DNA from: Albibacterium sp035514885
GTDB taxonomy: Bacteria > Bacteroidota > Bacteroidia > Sphingobacteriales > Sphingobacteriaceae
Direction: 5' to 3'
Length of the DNA stretch: 64,000 nucleotides
NCBI RefSeq assembly: GCF_035514885.1
Contig: NZ_DATJCH010000023.1
Span: forward strand, 16,993-80,992
Positions 6,515 through 15,752 of the stretch are shown in pieces. Within the stretch, counting starts at the first letter, position 1, and each line of letters opens with the position of its first letter. Position numbers and translations under genes: made by a program. Below the pieces are notes generated by a model that searched no databases, was not told the origin of the DNA, and saw nothing but the letters and a program-made list of their open reading frames with translations.

Positions 6515-9229
6515 ATGAAGCGTATTTTACACTTTACATTAAAGAGTGCATTTTTTTTAGTTTTAATTATTTTTGGATGTAAAACATCCCAAGACTCCCT
6601 AGAAAAACCTGACGACAACAGGTTTACCAAAGTAATACTGGCTCAAAGGCTAGAAGAACCCATGCAGTTTCAAGTTTTGAAAGATGGCAGGGTTATCATT
6701 GCAGAACGCAAAGGCAAGTTAAAAGTTTACGACCCGGCTTCCGGTGATGTAAAGGTTATTGCCAATTTTCCGGTAAGCACCAAATATGTAAGCAAAGAAG
6801 GCGAAGTTACTGAAGGTGAGGATGGATTACAGGGAGTTATATTAGATCCGGATTTTGAAGAGAACAATTGGATATACGTATATTATTCTCCTGCCGGAGA
6901 CCCTCCAAAAAACACATTAGAAAGATATGAATGGCTTGGAGACGAACTTATATTAAGTTCCAAAAAAGTAGTTTTGGATGTACCTACTCAACGTGAGGAA
7001 TGTTGTCATGTGGGCGGAGGTTTATTGTTCGATAAAGATAAAAACCTTTATCTTAGTACAGGTGATAACACGTTCTCCAGAGCTTCAGACGGCTTTTCTC
7101 CTCTTGATGAACGTCCGGGAATGTCTGCCGAAGATTCACAAAAAGGTTCTAGTAACACCAATGACCTGAGAGGAAAAATATTAAGAATTCATCCTGAAGC
7201 CGACGGTACTTATACGATCCCAGAAGGCAACTTATTTCCTGAAGGAACACCTAAAACAAGACCCGAAATATATACAATGGGAAATCGCAATCCATGGCGA
7301 CTAACCATTGACAGCAAAACTGGCTGGTTGTATTGGGGAGAAGTAGGTCCAGATGGGTCACAAGACGACTATGAGAAAAGAGGACCTCAATCTTATGATG
7401 AATTTAACCGTGCAAAAGAACCGGGTAACTATGGCTGGCCATATTTTGTAGGGAATAACAGAGCCTATAACGAATATGACTTTGAGACCAAAGAATCTGG
7501 AGAATTCTATGATCCTGCCAAGCCAATTAACAACTCACCAAACAATACAGGAATGCTCGAACTTCCTCCAGCTATTCCCGCTCTTATAGAATACTCAAAA
7601 TCAGAAAGCGAAGAATATCCTTTACTAGGAAGCGGAGGAAACAGCGCAGTGGGAGGTCCAATCTATCACAGATCAGACTTCGACAATCCCGAACGTCCTT
7701 TCCCTGCCTATTATGAAGGCAAATGGTTTATCACTGATTTTGCTCGTGGATGGATCAATTTAGTAGAACTCGACGAACAAGGAGATGTTAAATCAATGGA
7801 AAGCTTCCTTCCTGATGTAAAGTTATTAGGTCCATTAGATATGAAATTTGGCCCTGAAGGTGATCTATATGTAATAGAGTACGGTCAAGGTTATTTCAAG
7901 GATAATCCGGAAGCGCAATTGGTAAGAATCGAATATAATGGAGGCAATAGAAAACCTCAGGTTGAATCTTCTGCTTCTAAGGTTGCGGGTGCCGTTCCCC
8001 TAAAGGTCATTCTTTTTTCTGAAGGAACCCACGATTTTGATGCAGGTGATGTGTTAACTTATGAGTGGAAGATCACCAAGGATAACGCAGTTTTCAGCAC
8101 ATCGGAAGAAGCCAATCCAGAAGTAACATTCGATGCTCCGGGTATCTATGTTGCAACCCTTACCGTAAAAGACCAAGACGGCGCAAGCAATAGTAGTTCA
8201 GTAGAAATCAAAGTTGGAAATGAGCCACCGGTTGTAAAATTAAATGTTACCTCCGGAAACAGCCAGTTTTTCTTTCCCGGTAAGTCGATAAATTATGAAG
8301 TAGATGTAACGGATAAAGAAGATGGTAGTTTATCCGATAAGAATATATTGCCTGCACAGATATCAGTTAGCGGAAATTACTTCGCTGAAGGCTTTAATCC
8401 AACCGTACTAGCACAGAAGCAGTTAAGTGTAGATGCATCAGCACAATATGCCGGTGCTATTTCATTGATCAACAACAGTGACTGTAAAGCCTGTCACTCG
8501 GTCAACGAAACTTTACTCGGCCCTGCATTCGTTCAAGTTGCTAAAAAATATAAAGATGATCCTGAAGGACCAGCACATCTAGCTTCAGTAATTACAAAAG
8601 GTGGTGCGGGTGTATGGGGACACGCCAGCATGCCGGCACACCCTAATATGGCGGATGCTGATTTACAATCAATTATAAAATATATACTTAGCCTGGCATA
8701 TCCTCCACGCGTTGCAAAAACACTTCCGGCAAAAGGATCTTATACTACGGTTGTTCCTGCAGGTGAAAATGGAACTGGTAGCTTTATTATACGTGCTGCT
8801 TATACAGATCGTGGAACAAGTACAGCACCGGCACAGTTCTCTGAAGATATTCTTGTCTTACGCAGTCCGTTCCTTTCGTTCAGACAAGCGAATCAAATTA
8901 AGAATACAGAGCTTAATGCGGATAGCACTCGGGCAACTGTAAAAGAAGGTTCAGAATTAAAATTTGACCAAATAGACTTAACAGGAATAAGTCAAATAGA
9001 ACTTATTTCTTCAAGATCAGGAGGACAACAGTCTACTAACCCTGAGACTCAGGGAACGATTGAAATATACGATGGCTCTCCAACCGGAAAGCTGCTTGGT
9101 AAATTTTCTGGCGTATATGCAGGAAAAGAAAGCCTAAAAATCCCAGTAAGCTCCAAAGCAGGCCTAACTGACCTATACATTGTTTTTAAAGGTGATACTC
9201 TGCGTTTAGTCGGAGTCAAACTAAATTAG
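6515..9229 (+). CDS. PQQ-type sugar dehydrogenase / PKD / cytochrome c fusion lipoprotein
   Basis: A 904-residue multidomain lipoprotein (lipobox IIFGC, Cys22). In order: a soluble glucose dehydrogenase-like six-bladed propeller (about 40-475; QGVILDPDF, CCHVGGGLLFD, GNRNPWR); a PKD domain (about 480-568); a second beta domain; a cytochrome c domain with CKACH haem motif at 657-661 and a likely Met706 ligand (HASMPAHP); and a C-terminal module (about 745-904) resembling the carbohydrate-binding domains on similar Bacteroidota proteins. The propeller would oxidise a sugar and pass electrons to its own haem. PQQ dependence is inferred from family only, and no PQQ synthesis genes are in view. 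Confidence 0.87.
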   Translation: MKRILHFTLKSAFFLVLIIFGCKTSQDSLEKPDDNRFTKVILAQRLEEPMQFQVLKDGRVIIAERKGKLKVYDPASGDVKVIANFPVSTKYVSKEGEVTEGEDGLQGVILDPDFEENNWIYVYYSPAGDPPKNTLERYEWLGDELILSSKKVVLDVPTQREECCHVGGGLLFDKDKNLYLSTGDNTFSRASDGFSPLDERPGMSAEDSQKGSSNTNDLRGKILRIHPEADGTYTIPEGNLFPEGTPKTRPEIYTMGNRNPWRLTIDSKTGWLYWGEVGPDGSQDDYEKRGPQSYDEFNRAKEPGNYGWPYFVGNNRAYNEYDFETKESGEFYDPAKPINNSPNNTGMLELPPAIPALIEYSKSESEEYPLLGSGGNSAVGGPIYHRSDFDNPERPFPAYYEGKWFITDFARGWINLVELDEQGDVKSMESFLPDVKLLGPLDMKFGPEGDLYVIEYGQGYFKDNPEAQLVRIEYNGGNRKPQVESSASKVAGAVPLKVILFSEGTHDFDAGDVLTYEWKITKDNAVFSTSEEANPEVTFDAPGIYVATLTVKDQDGASNSSSVEIKVGNEPPVVKLNVTSGNSQFFFPGKSINYEVDVTDKEDGSLSDKNILPAQISVSGNYFAEGFNPTVLAQKQLSVDASAQYAGAISLINNSDCKACHSVNETLLGPAFVQVAKKYKDDPEGPAHLASVITKGGAGVWGHASMPAHPNMADADLQSIIKYILSLAYPPRVAKTLPAKGSYTTVVPAGENGTGSFIIRAAYTDRGTSTAPAQFSEDILVLRSPFLSFRQANQIKNTELNADSTRATVKEGSELKFDQIDLTGISQIELISSRSGGQQSTNPETQGTIEIYDGSPTGKLLGKFSGVYAGKESLKIPVSSKAGLTDLYIVFKGDTLRLVGVKLN

Positions 9230-9247
9230 TTCAATCATTCTATCAAA

Positions 9248-9282
9248 CCAAAAGGGATCGTAATTGATCCCTTTTGGCTTTA
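9248..9282 (+). terminator. rho-independent terminator
   Basis: A perfect 12-bp stem (CCAAAAGGGATC / GATCCCTTTTGG), 6-nt loop, T-rich tail. It separates the dehydrogenase fusion from the alpha-galactosidase, so these are at least partly separate transcripts. Confidence 0.85.
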
Positions 9283-9293
9283 ATTAATATAAC

Positions 9294-11480
9294 ATGCGAT
9301 CTAAAGAAATTTTTATCCTATCTCTTCTTGTTTTTATTGCTGGATATAGCAAAGCTCAAACAATAAATATTCCAATCGAAACGAAAAGCAACGCTTTAGT
9401 TTTACAAGTAAATTCCAACAAAGGCTTAAATATTATTCACTTTGGTGAAAAACTGGGTGACCCTAAAGAGTATGCTCAAATACCATCTACTTATAAGCAA
9501 GCAGAAGACTATACAGGAGTGTTAAATTCAGCTTATACACCCTCTGGTTCACGAAATTTAATGGAACCTGCAATATCGGTTACACATGCAGATGGCAACA
9601 ACTCACTTGACCTTAAATATGTTAGTCATAACATATTTAAGATTGATGAGAATGTTACCCTTACAAGCATTCTATTAAAGGATCCGGCTTACAACTTTGA
9701 AGTTACTTTACACTATAAAACTTATTATAAAGAAGATGTAACGGAACAATGGAGTGTAATAAAGCATCATGAAAAAGGGAATGTTATCTTAAACAAGTTT
9801 GCATCAGCTAATTTGTACGTGAAGGCTGATAGCTATTGGCTTAAACAATTTCATGGTGATTGGGCCAGAGAAATGCAGCCTGAAGAAGCAAAACTAACCC
9901 ATGGTATCAAAACATTGGATACAAAACTGGGCACCAGAGCCAATATATTTCAGCCATCTGTATTTATGGTTTCATTGGATAAAATTGCAACCGAAGATGA
10001 AGGAAAAGTTCTTTATGGCTCATTAGAGTGGAGTGGAAATTTTCGCATTGACCTTGAACTGGATAATCAGAATAATTTAAGAATCATAGCCGGTATCAAT
10101 AACTACGCATCTGCTTATACACTAAAGCCCAATGAAGAATTCACAACTCCCCCATTTTTATATACTTTTTCTGATAAAGGGAAAGGAGATGCAAGTAGAA
10201 AACTTCAGAGCTGGGCAAGGGATTATAAAATATTGGATGGAAATGGTACAAGATTAACCTTATTAAACAATTGGGAGGCTACCTACTTTGATTTTAATGA
10301 AAACAAGCTATTTGAATTAATAAAGGATACTAAAAAGCTCGGCGTAGACCTCTTTTTATTAGATGATGGCTGGTTTGCTAATAAATATCCTAGAAATGCT
10401 GATAATACAGGCCTAGGAGATTGGGAAGCGAATAAAACAAAATTGCCTAATGGCATATCCTCCCTAGTAAGAGAAGCCAAAAACAACGATGTGAAATTTG
10501 GTATATGGATCGAACCCGAAATGGTAAGTCCTAAAAGCGAATTATACGAAAAGCATCCTGAGTGGGTAATTAAACAACCTGAAAGAGAGGAATATTATTA
10601 TCGAAATCAACTGGTGTTGGATCTTAGTAATCCAGAGGTACAAGACTTTGTATATGGCATTGTAGATGATTTATTTACTGAAAATCCTGACTTAGCTTAT
10701 ATCAAATGGGATTGCAATGCAGTTATTTACAATGCACATTCTTCTTATTTAAAGAATCAATCTCATTTTTATATTGAGTATGTACGCGGCTTATATAAAG
10801 TACTGGAAAGAATCAGAGCGAAGTATCCAACGGTTCCAATCATGCTATGTTCCGGAGGTGGAGGAAGAGTAGATTATGGAGCTCTGCAATATTTCACTGA
10901 ATTCTGGTTAAGCGATAATACAGACCCATTAGAACGTATTTTCATGCAATGGGAGTATTCTTATTTCTACCCGGCGATTGTTTCAGCTAACCATGTAACC
11001 GATTGGGGAAAACAGCCTATAAAGTTTCGTACCGATGTTGCCATGATGGGTAAATTAGGTTTTGATATTGTAGTAAGCGAGTTGGAGGAAAAAGAACTTG
11101 CCTTCTGCCAAGCTGCTATAAAATTATATGACGGTTTAAAATCAACTATCTGGCATGGTGATCAGTACCGTTTAGCAAATCCTACCGAGGGTCAGGTTGC
11201 ATCTATGCTTTACATTGATGAAAGTAAAAGCAATGGAGTCATCTTTAACTATCTGGTTGGAAACAGATACGGAGATAACAGTAAATTACCCATCCGTTTA
11301 AAAGGACTTGATGCTAATAAGAAATATAGTATCAAAGAAGTAAATCTATATCCGGGAACATCTTCAAGTATTGATTCTGAGAAAATCTATTCTGGAGAAT
11401 TCTTAATGAAGATTGGTTTTAATCCGGATGTAAATGCAAGAAGAACAAGTGTAGTTTTACAATTGAGCGAAGTTGAATAA
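9294..11480 (+). CDS. GH36 alpha-galactosidase
   Basis: A 728-residue secreted enzyme (signal peptide cleaved near residue 21) of glycoside hydrolase family 36, which removes terminal alpha-galactose. It shows the N-terminal beta-supersandwich, then the barrel with LLDDGWF (355-361), GIWIEPEMVSP (403-413), the nucleophile motif KWDCN (Asp473) and the acid/base motif SDNTD (Asp541). CSGGGGRVDYG precedes it as in true alpha-galactosidases. Length is normal. ATG at 9294, 12 bp after a terminator, so it has either its own promoter in the hairpin region or read-through expression. Confidence 0.93.
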   Translation: MRSKEIFILSLLVFIAGYSKAQTINIPIETKSNALVLQVNSNKGLNIIHFGEKLGDPKEYAQIPSTYKQAEDYTGVLNSAYTPSGSRNLMEPAISVTHADGNNSLDLKYVSHNIFKIDENVTLTSILLKDPAYNFEVTLHYKTYYKEDVTEQWSVIKHHEKGNVILNKFASANLYVKADSYWLKQFHGDWAREMQPEEAKLTHGIKTLDTKLGTRANIFQPSVFMVSLDKIATEDEGKVLYGSLEWSGNFRIDLELDNQNNLRIIAGINNYASAYTLKPNEEFTTPPFLYTFSDKGKGDASRKLQSWARDYKILDGNGTRLTLLNNWEATYFDFNENKLFELIKDTKKLGVDLFLLDDGWFANKYPRNADNTGLGDWEANKTKLPNGISSLVREAKNNDVKFGIWIEPEMVSPKSELYEKHPEWVIKQPEREEYYYRNQLVLDLSNPEVQDFVYGIVDDLFTENPDLAYIKWDCNAVIYNAHSSYLKNQSHFYIEYVRGLYKVLERIRAKYPTVPIMLCSGGGGRVDYGALQYFTEFWLSDNTDPLERIFMQWEYSYFYPAIVSANHVTDWGKQPIKFRTDVAMMGKLGFDIVVSELEEKELAFCQAAIKLYDGLKSTIWHGDQYRLANPTEGQVASMLYIDESKSNGVIFNYLVGNRYGDNSKLPIRLKGLDANKKYSIKEVNLYPGTSSSIDSEKIYSGEFLMKIGFNPDVNARRTSVVLQLSEVE

Positions 11481-11538
11481 TAATCTCTTTCTATCAATCT
11501 TTTTTATATTATTGTATATACCATAAAACCAAACAATT

Positions 11539-12411
11539 ATGAAAAGATCAGTAATTATTGCATTCTTAACTCTATGCACGGTTTCCTTTGCGCTGGCACA
11601 AGAAGGGCAAGTTTTTGAAACACGCACAGTAAAAAGTGAAATTCTTAAAATGGATCGCAAATATGCAATCTATTTACCACCCGGTTATGATCAAAGCGAT
11701 CGTAGCTATCCTGTTCTGTATCTCCTTCATGGCAGCGGGGACAACCATACAGGCTGGGTGCAATTCGGACAAGTTCAAAATATTGCTGACAAAGCAATTA
11801 ATGAAGGCAGTGCTGGCCCCATGATTATTGTAATGCCAGATGCCGATACCGGAACCAGAGGTTATTTTAATGTTATTGACGGCAGCTATAACTATGAGGA
11901 TTTCTTCTTTAAGGAACTAATTCCACACATCGAAAAAACATACCGTGTGCGCAGCGAAAAACGTTACCGTGCTGTAGCAGGTTTATCGATGGGTGGCGGA
12001 GGTACCATTTTCTACGCACTACATCAACCAGACATGTTTGCTGCTGCTGCACCCTTAAGTGCAGCAACCGGTAGCTGGAATATTGATCAGCTTAAATCAA
12101 GGTATAAAGATGCATCTACTAGTCCGACGGAAAAACAATTCGAAGATTACTTTAACCGTCACAGCATAGAAAGCATTATTAGTAATTCGTCAGAAGATAA
12201 CTTAAAGAAAATTAAAGGAATACGTTGGTATATAAGCTGCGGCGACGATGATTTTCTTTATGAAGGAAACAGCGATATGCATGTCCTATTTCGCAAAAAC
12301 GAAATTCCACATGAATACAGAGTTAAAGACGGTGGCCATACCTGGACATACTGGCGACACGAACTACCTTTAGTCCTGGAATTTGTATCAAAATCATTTA
12401 TGCAATTCTAA
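11539..12411 (+). CDS. secreted esterase, Fae1A/esterase-D type, single domain
   Basis: A 290-residue alpha/beta hydrolase with a signal peptide (to about residue 20) but without the N-terminal E-set domain of the two esterases at 3-5 kb. Nucleophile Ser150 in GLSMGG, acidic cluster at 236-238 (GDDDF), His267 in DGGHTW. YLLHGSGDNHTGW marks the oxyanion region. Lies 58 bp after the alpha-galactosidase on the same strand. Likely deacylates sugars (acetyl or feruloyl), with the substrate unproven. Confidence 0.88.
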   Translation: MKRSVIIAFLTLCTVSFALAQEGQVFETRTVKSEILKMDRKYAIYLPPGYDQSDRSYPVLYLLHGSGDNHTGWVQFGQVQNIADKAINEGSAGPMIIVMPDADTGTRGYFNVIDGSYNYEDFFFKELIPHIEKTYRVRSEKRYRAVAGLSMGGGGTIFYALHQPDMFAAAAPLSAATGSWNIDQLKSRYKDASTSPTEKQFEDYFNRHSIESIISNSSEDNLKKIKGIRWYISCGDDDFLYEGNSDMHVLFRKNEIPHEYRVKDGGHTWTYWRHELPLVLEFVSKSFMQF

Positions 12412-12412
12412 A

Positions 12413-12463
12413 ACAAGAATCCCTAACAAATTATTATTAATACAATTTGTTAGGGATTCTTGT
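12413..12463. terminator. bidirectional terminator
   Basis: A perfect 20-bp stem (ACAAGAATCCCTAACAAATT with its complement) and an 11-nt loop, lying between the convergent esterase and isomerase genes. Confidence 0.85.
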
Positions 12464-12482
12464 AAATTATATTTGTCTGTTA

Positions 12483-13433
12483 CTATACTCCTTCAGCAAT
12501 CGCTTTCATCTTAGCTAAACCGGTTTGTGCAACCAATAATGCATCCTGTTGATAATAACTTTCGTTGAAAACTTCCAGCGATATAATTACTGGCTTATCA
12601 GGATTTTTAATCGCCTGCAAAGCTTGGCGAATCGGTGCAACACCATCTCCTGTATAAATACGATCTGGTTCAGATATTTTAGCAGGAACAATGCCTGATG
12701 GATAATCATTAACATGAAAGATATCAATAGCTCCCCTACCTACAAATGGCAAGCTGTCAAAACTTGAGCCCCCTTTATAAATATGAAAAATATCCAATAA
12801 AGCACTCGCGTCTTTATGTCCGCTTTCTGCAACCACGTAAAGCACCTGACTAATTTTCTTCAAATTAGGTGACGCACCCCACATCTCAAGCACAGGTTTC
12901 ACACCAGTTTGCTCCCCCAATTCAAGAATATTAATATATCTTTCAGTAATAACATTCAAATCAATTAATGCAGCGTTAGCACTATTGGCACCCGATGGTG
13001 GAGCAGCAATTCGCTTACAACCTATCCCTGCTAATTGCTCCATTTCTGCCTGCAATTGCTTAAGTCCTGCTTTACGAACAGCCTCATCATCAACAATCCA
13101 TCTGGCAAAACCAATTGCATTCTCTATTTCAAGACCTAAATCATCGATAATTCTTTTAGCTTCTTTTACCGAGCCTCCTCCTTTTAGATATGTTTGAAAG
13201 GAATCTATCCATATTTCAACTGAACCAAAACCTGCTTTCGAGGCAACTTCCAACTCTTTCACAAAACCTAATTTCTGTCCACGAATAGTACTCATATTGA
13301 GCGCATACTTAAAACTAGGATTTGCTTGTGTTGAACTTTCTTTTGCAGAAGCTGGTAATCTTAACAGCGAAGCTCCTGCCGTTAAACCCAATGTTTTTAA
13401 TACCTGTCGGCGGTTTAATGAAAAGTCGGTCAT
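12483..13433 (-). CDS. secreted sugar phosphate isomerase/epimerase-like TIM barrel
   Basis: A 316-residue TIM-barrel protein of the xylose isomerase-like superfamily. The start at 13433 is preferred over an in-frame ATG 15 codons upstream, because it places a twin-arginine signal (FSLNRRQVLKTLGL) at the N-terminus. Conserved segments include LEMWGAS, LLDIFHIYKGG, FHVNDYP and ISLEVFNESYY, matching the usual metal-binding Glu/His/Asp set. A second paralog sits at 5609. Substrate unknown; the setting suggests uronate- or sugar-derived compounds. Confidence 0.85.
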   Translation of the reverse strand: MTDFSLNRRQVLKTLGLTAGASLLRLPASAKESSTQANPSFKYALNMSTIRGQKLGFVKELEVASKAGFGSVEIWIDSFQTYLKGGGSVKEAKRIIDDLGLEIENAIGFARWIVDDEAVRKAGLKQLQAEMEQLAGIGCKRIAAPPSGANSANAALIDLNVITERYINILELGEQTGVKPVLEMWGASPNLKKISQVLYVVAESGHKDASALLDIFHIYKGGSSFDSLPFVGRGAIDIFHVNDYPSGIVPAKISEPDRIYTGDGVAPIRQALQAIKNPDKPVIISLEVFNESYYQQDALLVAQTGLAKMKAIAEGV

Positions 13434-13529
13434 ATTGGTTAATCTCTTATTTGTAATCCTTTTGTCGTAAAAATACAATTATTAATTACAGAGAAGCAAT
13501 ACTAAGTTCCAGAATTCTTAAAAAGATGA

Positions 13530-13730
13530 TTAAGGTAAATAACGATCTGTCGTTTTTACGGTATTTTCATTTTGAGTATCCATTTCTGCATTTTGAACAA
13601 GAGCATTCCCCGTACCTGAAAACAGCAAAGCCAAATACAGAATTATTATCTCTATCGCCTTTAAAATATACTTAATTGGAGTAAAATCTGAGAACATATC
13701 GGTATAATTGATTACCAAACATAATCTCAT
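13530..13730 (-). CDS. possible small membrane or secreted peptide
   Basis: A 66-residue frame with one hydrophobic segment (about 19-40, YILKAIEIIILYLALLF) and a polar, Asn/Thr-rich tail ending DRYLP. It could start at the internal Met12. It lies 92 bp downstream of kduD on the same strand, in an otherwise empty 390-bp gap. No homologue recognised. Normal-looking codon use in the tail is the only support, so it may not be a gene. Confidence 0.3.
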   Translation of the reverse strand: MRLCLVINYTDMFSDFTPIKYILKAIEIIILYLALLFSGTGNALVQNAEMDTQNENTVKTTDRYLP

Positions 13731-13821
13731 CTATCTAATATATAAACACTTAATCGTTATATCAGCTCATTTAGTCGGTAAATAACAGGTTTTTGTCGGC
13801 TAACGAATTCATAGGCAACAA

Positions 13822-14592
13822 TTATCTGCCCATCCATCCACCATCAACCGTCATTACAGTACCATGCATATAATTTGAAGCGTTTGAAGACAGAAAAACC
13901 ACTGGCCCTTTAAAATCATCCGGATTACCCCAGCGACCTGCAGGAATACGCTCCATAATAGAACGACTACGATTTTCATCTTTGCGCAAAGCAGCTGTAT
14001 TATCAGTGGCAATATAACCCGGTGCAATTGCATTTACATTTACACCTTTTGCAGCCCATTCATTTGAAAAAGCTTTTGTAAGCTGACCGATAGCTCCCTT
14101 GCTGGCTGCATAGCCGGGTACAGTTATTCCGCCCTGAAAAGTAAGCAGCGACGCAGTAAAAACCACTTTACCACTTCCACGTTTAAGCATTTCCTTTCCG
14201 ATTTCTCTGGTAAGAATAAACGGAGCAGTTTGATTTACTGCAACAACCTCATCCCAATATTCATCCGGATGTTCAGCAATTGGCTTCCTCAAAATCGTGC
14301 CGGCATTATTAATAAGGATATCAATAACAGGATGATCTTTTTTCACCTGTTCAACAAACTGATTCACTGCATTCCGGCCACTAAAGTCACATTGGTAGGC
14401 ATAGAATTGCCGACCCATTGCTTTAACAGAAAGCTCTACATCACTATCTCTTAACTCCAGACTGGCAGAAACACCGATAATATCAGCACCAGCTTCCGCT
14501 AAAGCTTCTGCCATAGCCTTTCCAATTCCTCTTTTACAACCCGTAACCAAGGCTATTTTTCCCTTTAAACTAAATAAATCTAATACTGACAT
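13822..14592 (-). CDS. kduD: 2-dehydro-3-deoxy-D-gluconate 5-dehydrogenase
   Basis: A 256-residue short-chain dehydrogenase. It has the nucleotide motif TGCKRGIG (17-24), NNAG (96-99) and the catalytic triad Ser148, Tyr161 and Lys165 (YAASK). Length and sequence, including the FSLKGKIALVTG start, fit KduD, which reduces 2,5-diketo-3-deoxygluconate to 2-keto-3-deoxygluconate with NADH. Last gene of the GH88-kduI-DUF4861-kduD operon, 3 bp after the DUF4861 gene. The next steps (KDG kinase and aldolase) are not in this window. Confidence 0.93.
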   Translation of the reverse strand: MSVLDLFSLKGKIALVTGCKRGIGKAMAEALAEAGADIIGVSASLELRDSDVELSVKAMGRQFYAYQCDFSGRNAVNQFVEQVKKDHPVIDILINNAGTILRKPIAEHPDEYWDEVVAVNQTAPFILTREIGKEMLKRGSGKVVFTASLLTFQGGITVPGYAASKGAIGQLTKAFSNEWAAKGVNVNAIAPGYIATDNTAALRKDENRSRSIMERIPAGRWGNPDDFKGPVVFLSSNASNYMHGTVMTVDGGWMGR

Positions 14593-14595
14593 AAT

Positions 14596-15738
14596 TTATT
14601 GAATTGTAACTTTAAGTGGCTCTTTCAACTTCTGATTAAACAAATCTACGTATTTAAACCACTGCTTAGCAGAAGTACCCGCCGAAGCATCGTTTGCTTT
14701 GCTCCATACAGAACCATTATAATATACCAAAGGCACATTGCTCTTAACAGATGCATGTGTTAGTAAATGAATTTTATCTGAATCCATTTTCACGGATCCA
14801 TGCGGATAAATTGTAGCAACGCCCGTAATACCATCTGCACCATGTTCCGGTTCCCAATAACTCATTATTCCCTGCTGCTCATCCATCATCACAATACCGG
14901 GTTCACTTCTCTTTACAATGCCGATCACTACAGGCAAATCCTCACCATCATTATAGCTGTAAACAACCTCGATTTTATTAAAGCGAGAACCTGCATCTAG
15001 CGATATAGTTTTTACTATACTTACAGATTTTCCAGCAACATCCCATGCATCGTACCCTAACTGAAAACTTGTGCGCAAGGGTCCGTTATCCAACACTTTC
15101 CAATGGTGGTAATTCTTAGAATAATAAACAGAATCCATCACAAAAGGTGCAATATCACCAGCGCCTAAGGTCAATCCTACGCTATAATAATCCATCCCAT
15201 CACCATGATCTTTATGGTAATCGGCTGTTTTGTACCAATCATTAATAACCAGTTTGTTGCTTCTTTTAACCCAAACGTCAATTCCAAAAGCATTGTCGGG
15301 TCTCGTTTCCAGAGCCTTTCCATACATCCGATAAGCTACCTTATCATTCTCCCAGGCAAAATCATCATAACGCTCAGGAACATAGCGGCCGTAAGTTTTA
15401 CTAACTACAGTTTCGGGTTTATTTGCTACGATCGAAAGCTGAATACTTGCCTTGGCTACCACATTCACCTGCAGCAATAAATTCTGAATAGCTTTCTGTC
15501 CTGCATGCTCCAACTGAAAAGGAACCTCCTGCTTGCTTGCTGCATCTACAACTTTAAAATTTGCTGTATCAATAGAAGGGTATTTATTTAGAATGGAAGC
15601 CCAGCTAATAGCCACTACTTCATCTGCCCTTGCTATATCCAACGAATTACTTATGGTTATGTTTATTGCGTTTGTTTGTGCAGAAAGCATTAGTGCCGTT
15701 CCAAAAAGCAATGACAAAAGAATCAATATCTTTTTCAT
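14596..15738 (-). CDS. secreted DUF4861-family protein
   Basis: A 380-residue protein with a signal peptide (to about residue 20). The N-terminal beta domain (about 25-105) is followed by a larger domain with GIDVWVKRSNKLVINDWY, YHKDHGDGMDYYSVG and a GVATIYPHGSVK segment, as in DUF4861 proteins of Bacteroidota. No catalytic mechanism is established. DUF4861 genes commonly sit with uronate-degradation genes, and here it lies between kduI and kduD with 14-bp and 3-bp gaps, so it should act in the same pathway. Being exported while KduI/KduD are cytoplasmic, it probably works upstream on the oligosaccharide. Confidence 0.82.
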   Translation of the reverse strand: MKKILILLSLLFGTALMLSAQTNAINITISNSLDIARADEVVAISWASILNKYPSIDTANFKVVDAASKQEVPFQLEHAGQKAIQNLLLQVNVVAKASIQLSIVANKPETVVSKTYGRYVPERYDDFAWENDKVAYRMYGKALETRPDNAFGIDVWVKRSNKLVINDWYKTADYHKDHGDGMDYYSVGLTLGAGDIAPFVMDSVYYSKNYHHWKVLDNGPLRTSFQLGYDAWDVAGKSVSIVKTISLDAGSRFNKIEVVYSYNDGEDLPVVIGIVKRSEPGIVMMDEQQGIMSYWEPEHGADGITGVATIYPHGSVKMDSDKIHLLTHASVKSNVPLVYYNGSVWSKANDASAGTSAKQWFKYVDLFNQKLKEPLKVTIQ

Positions 15739-15752
15739 CTTATGCTTTTCAA

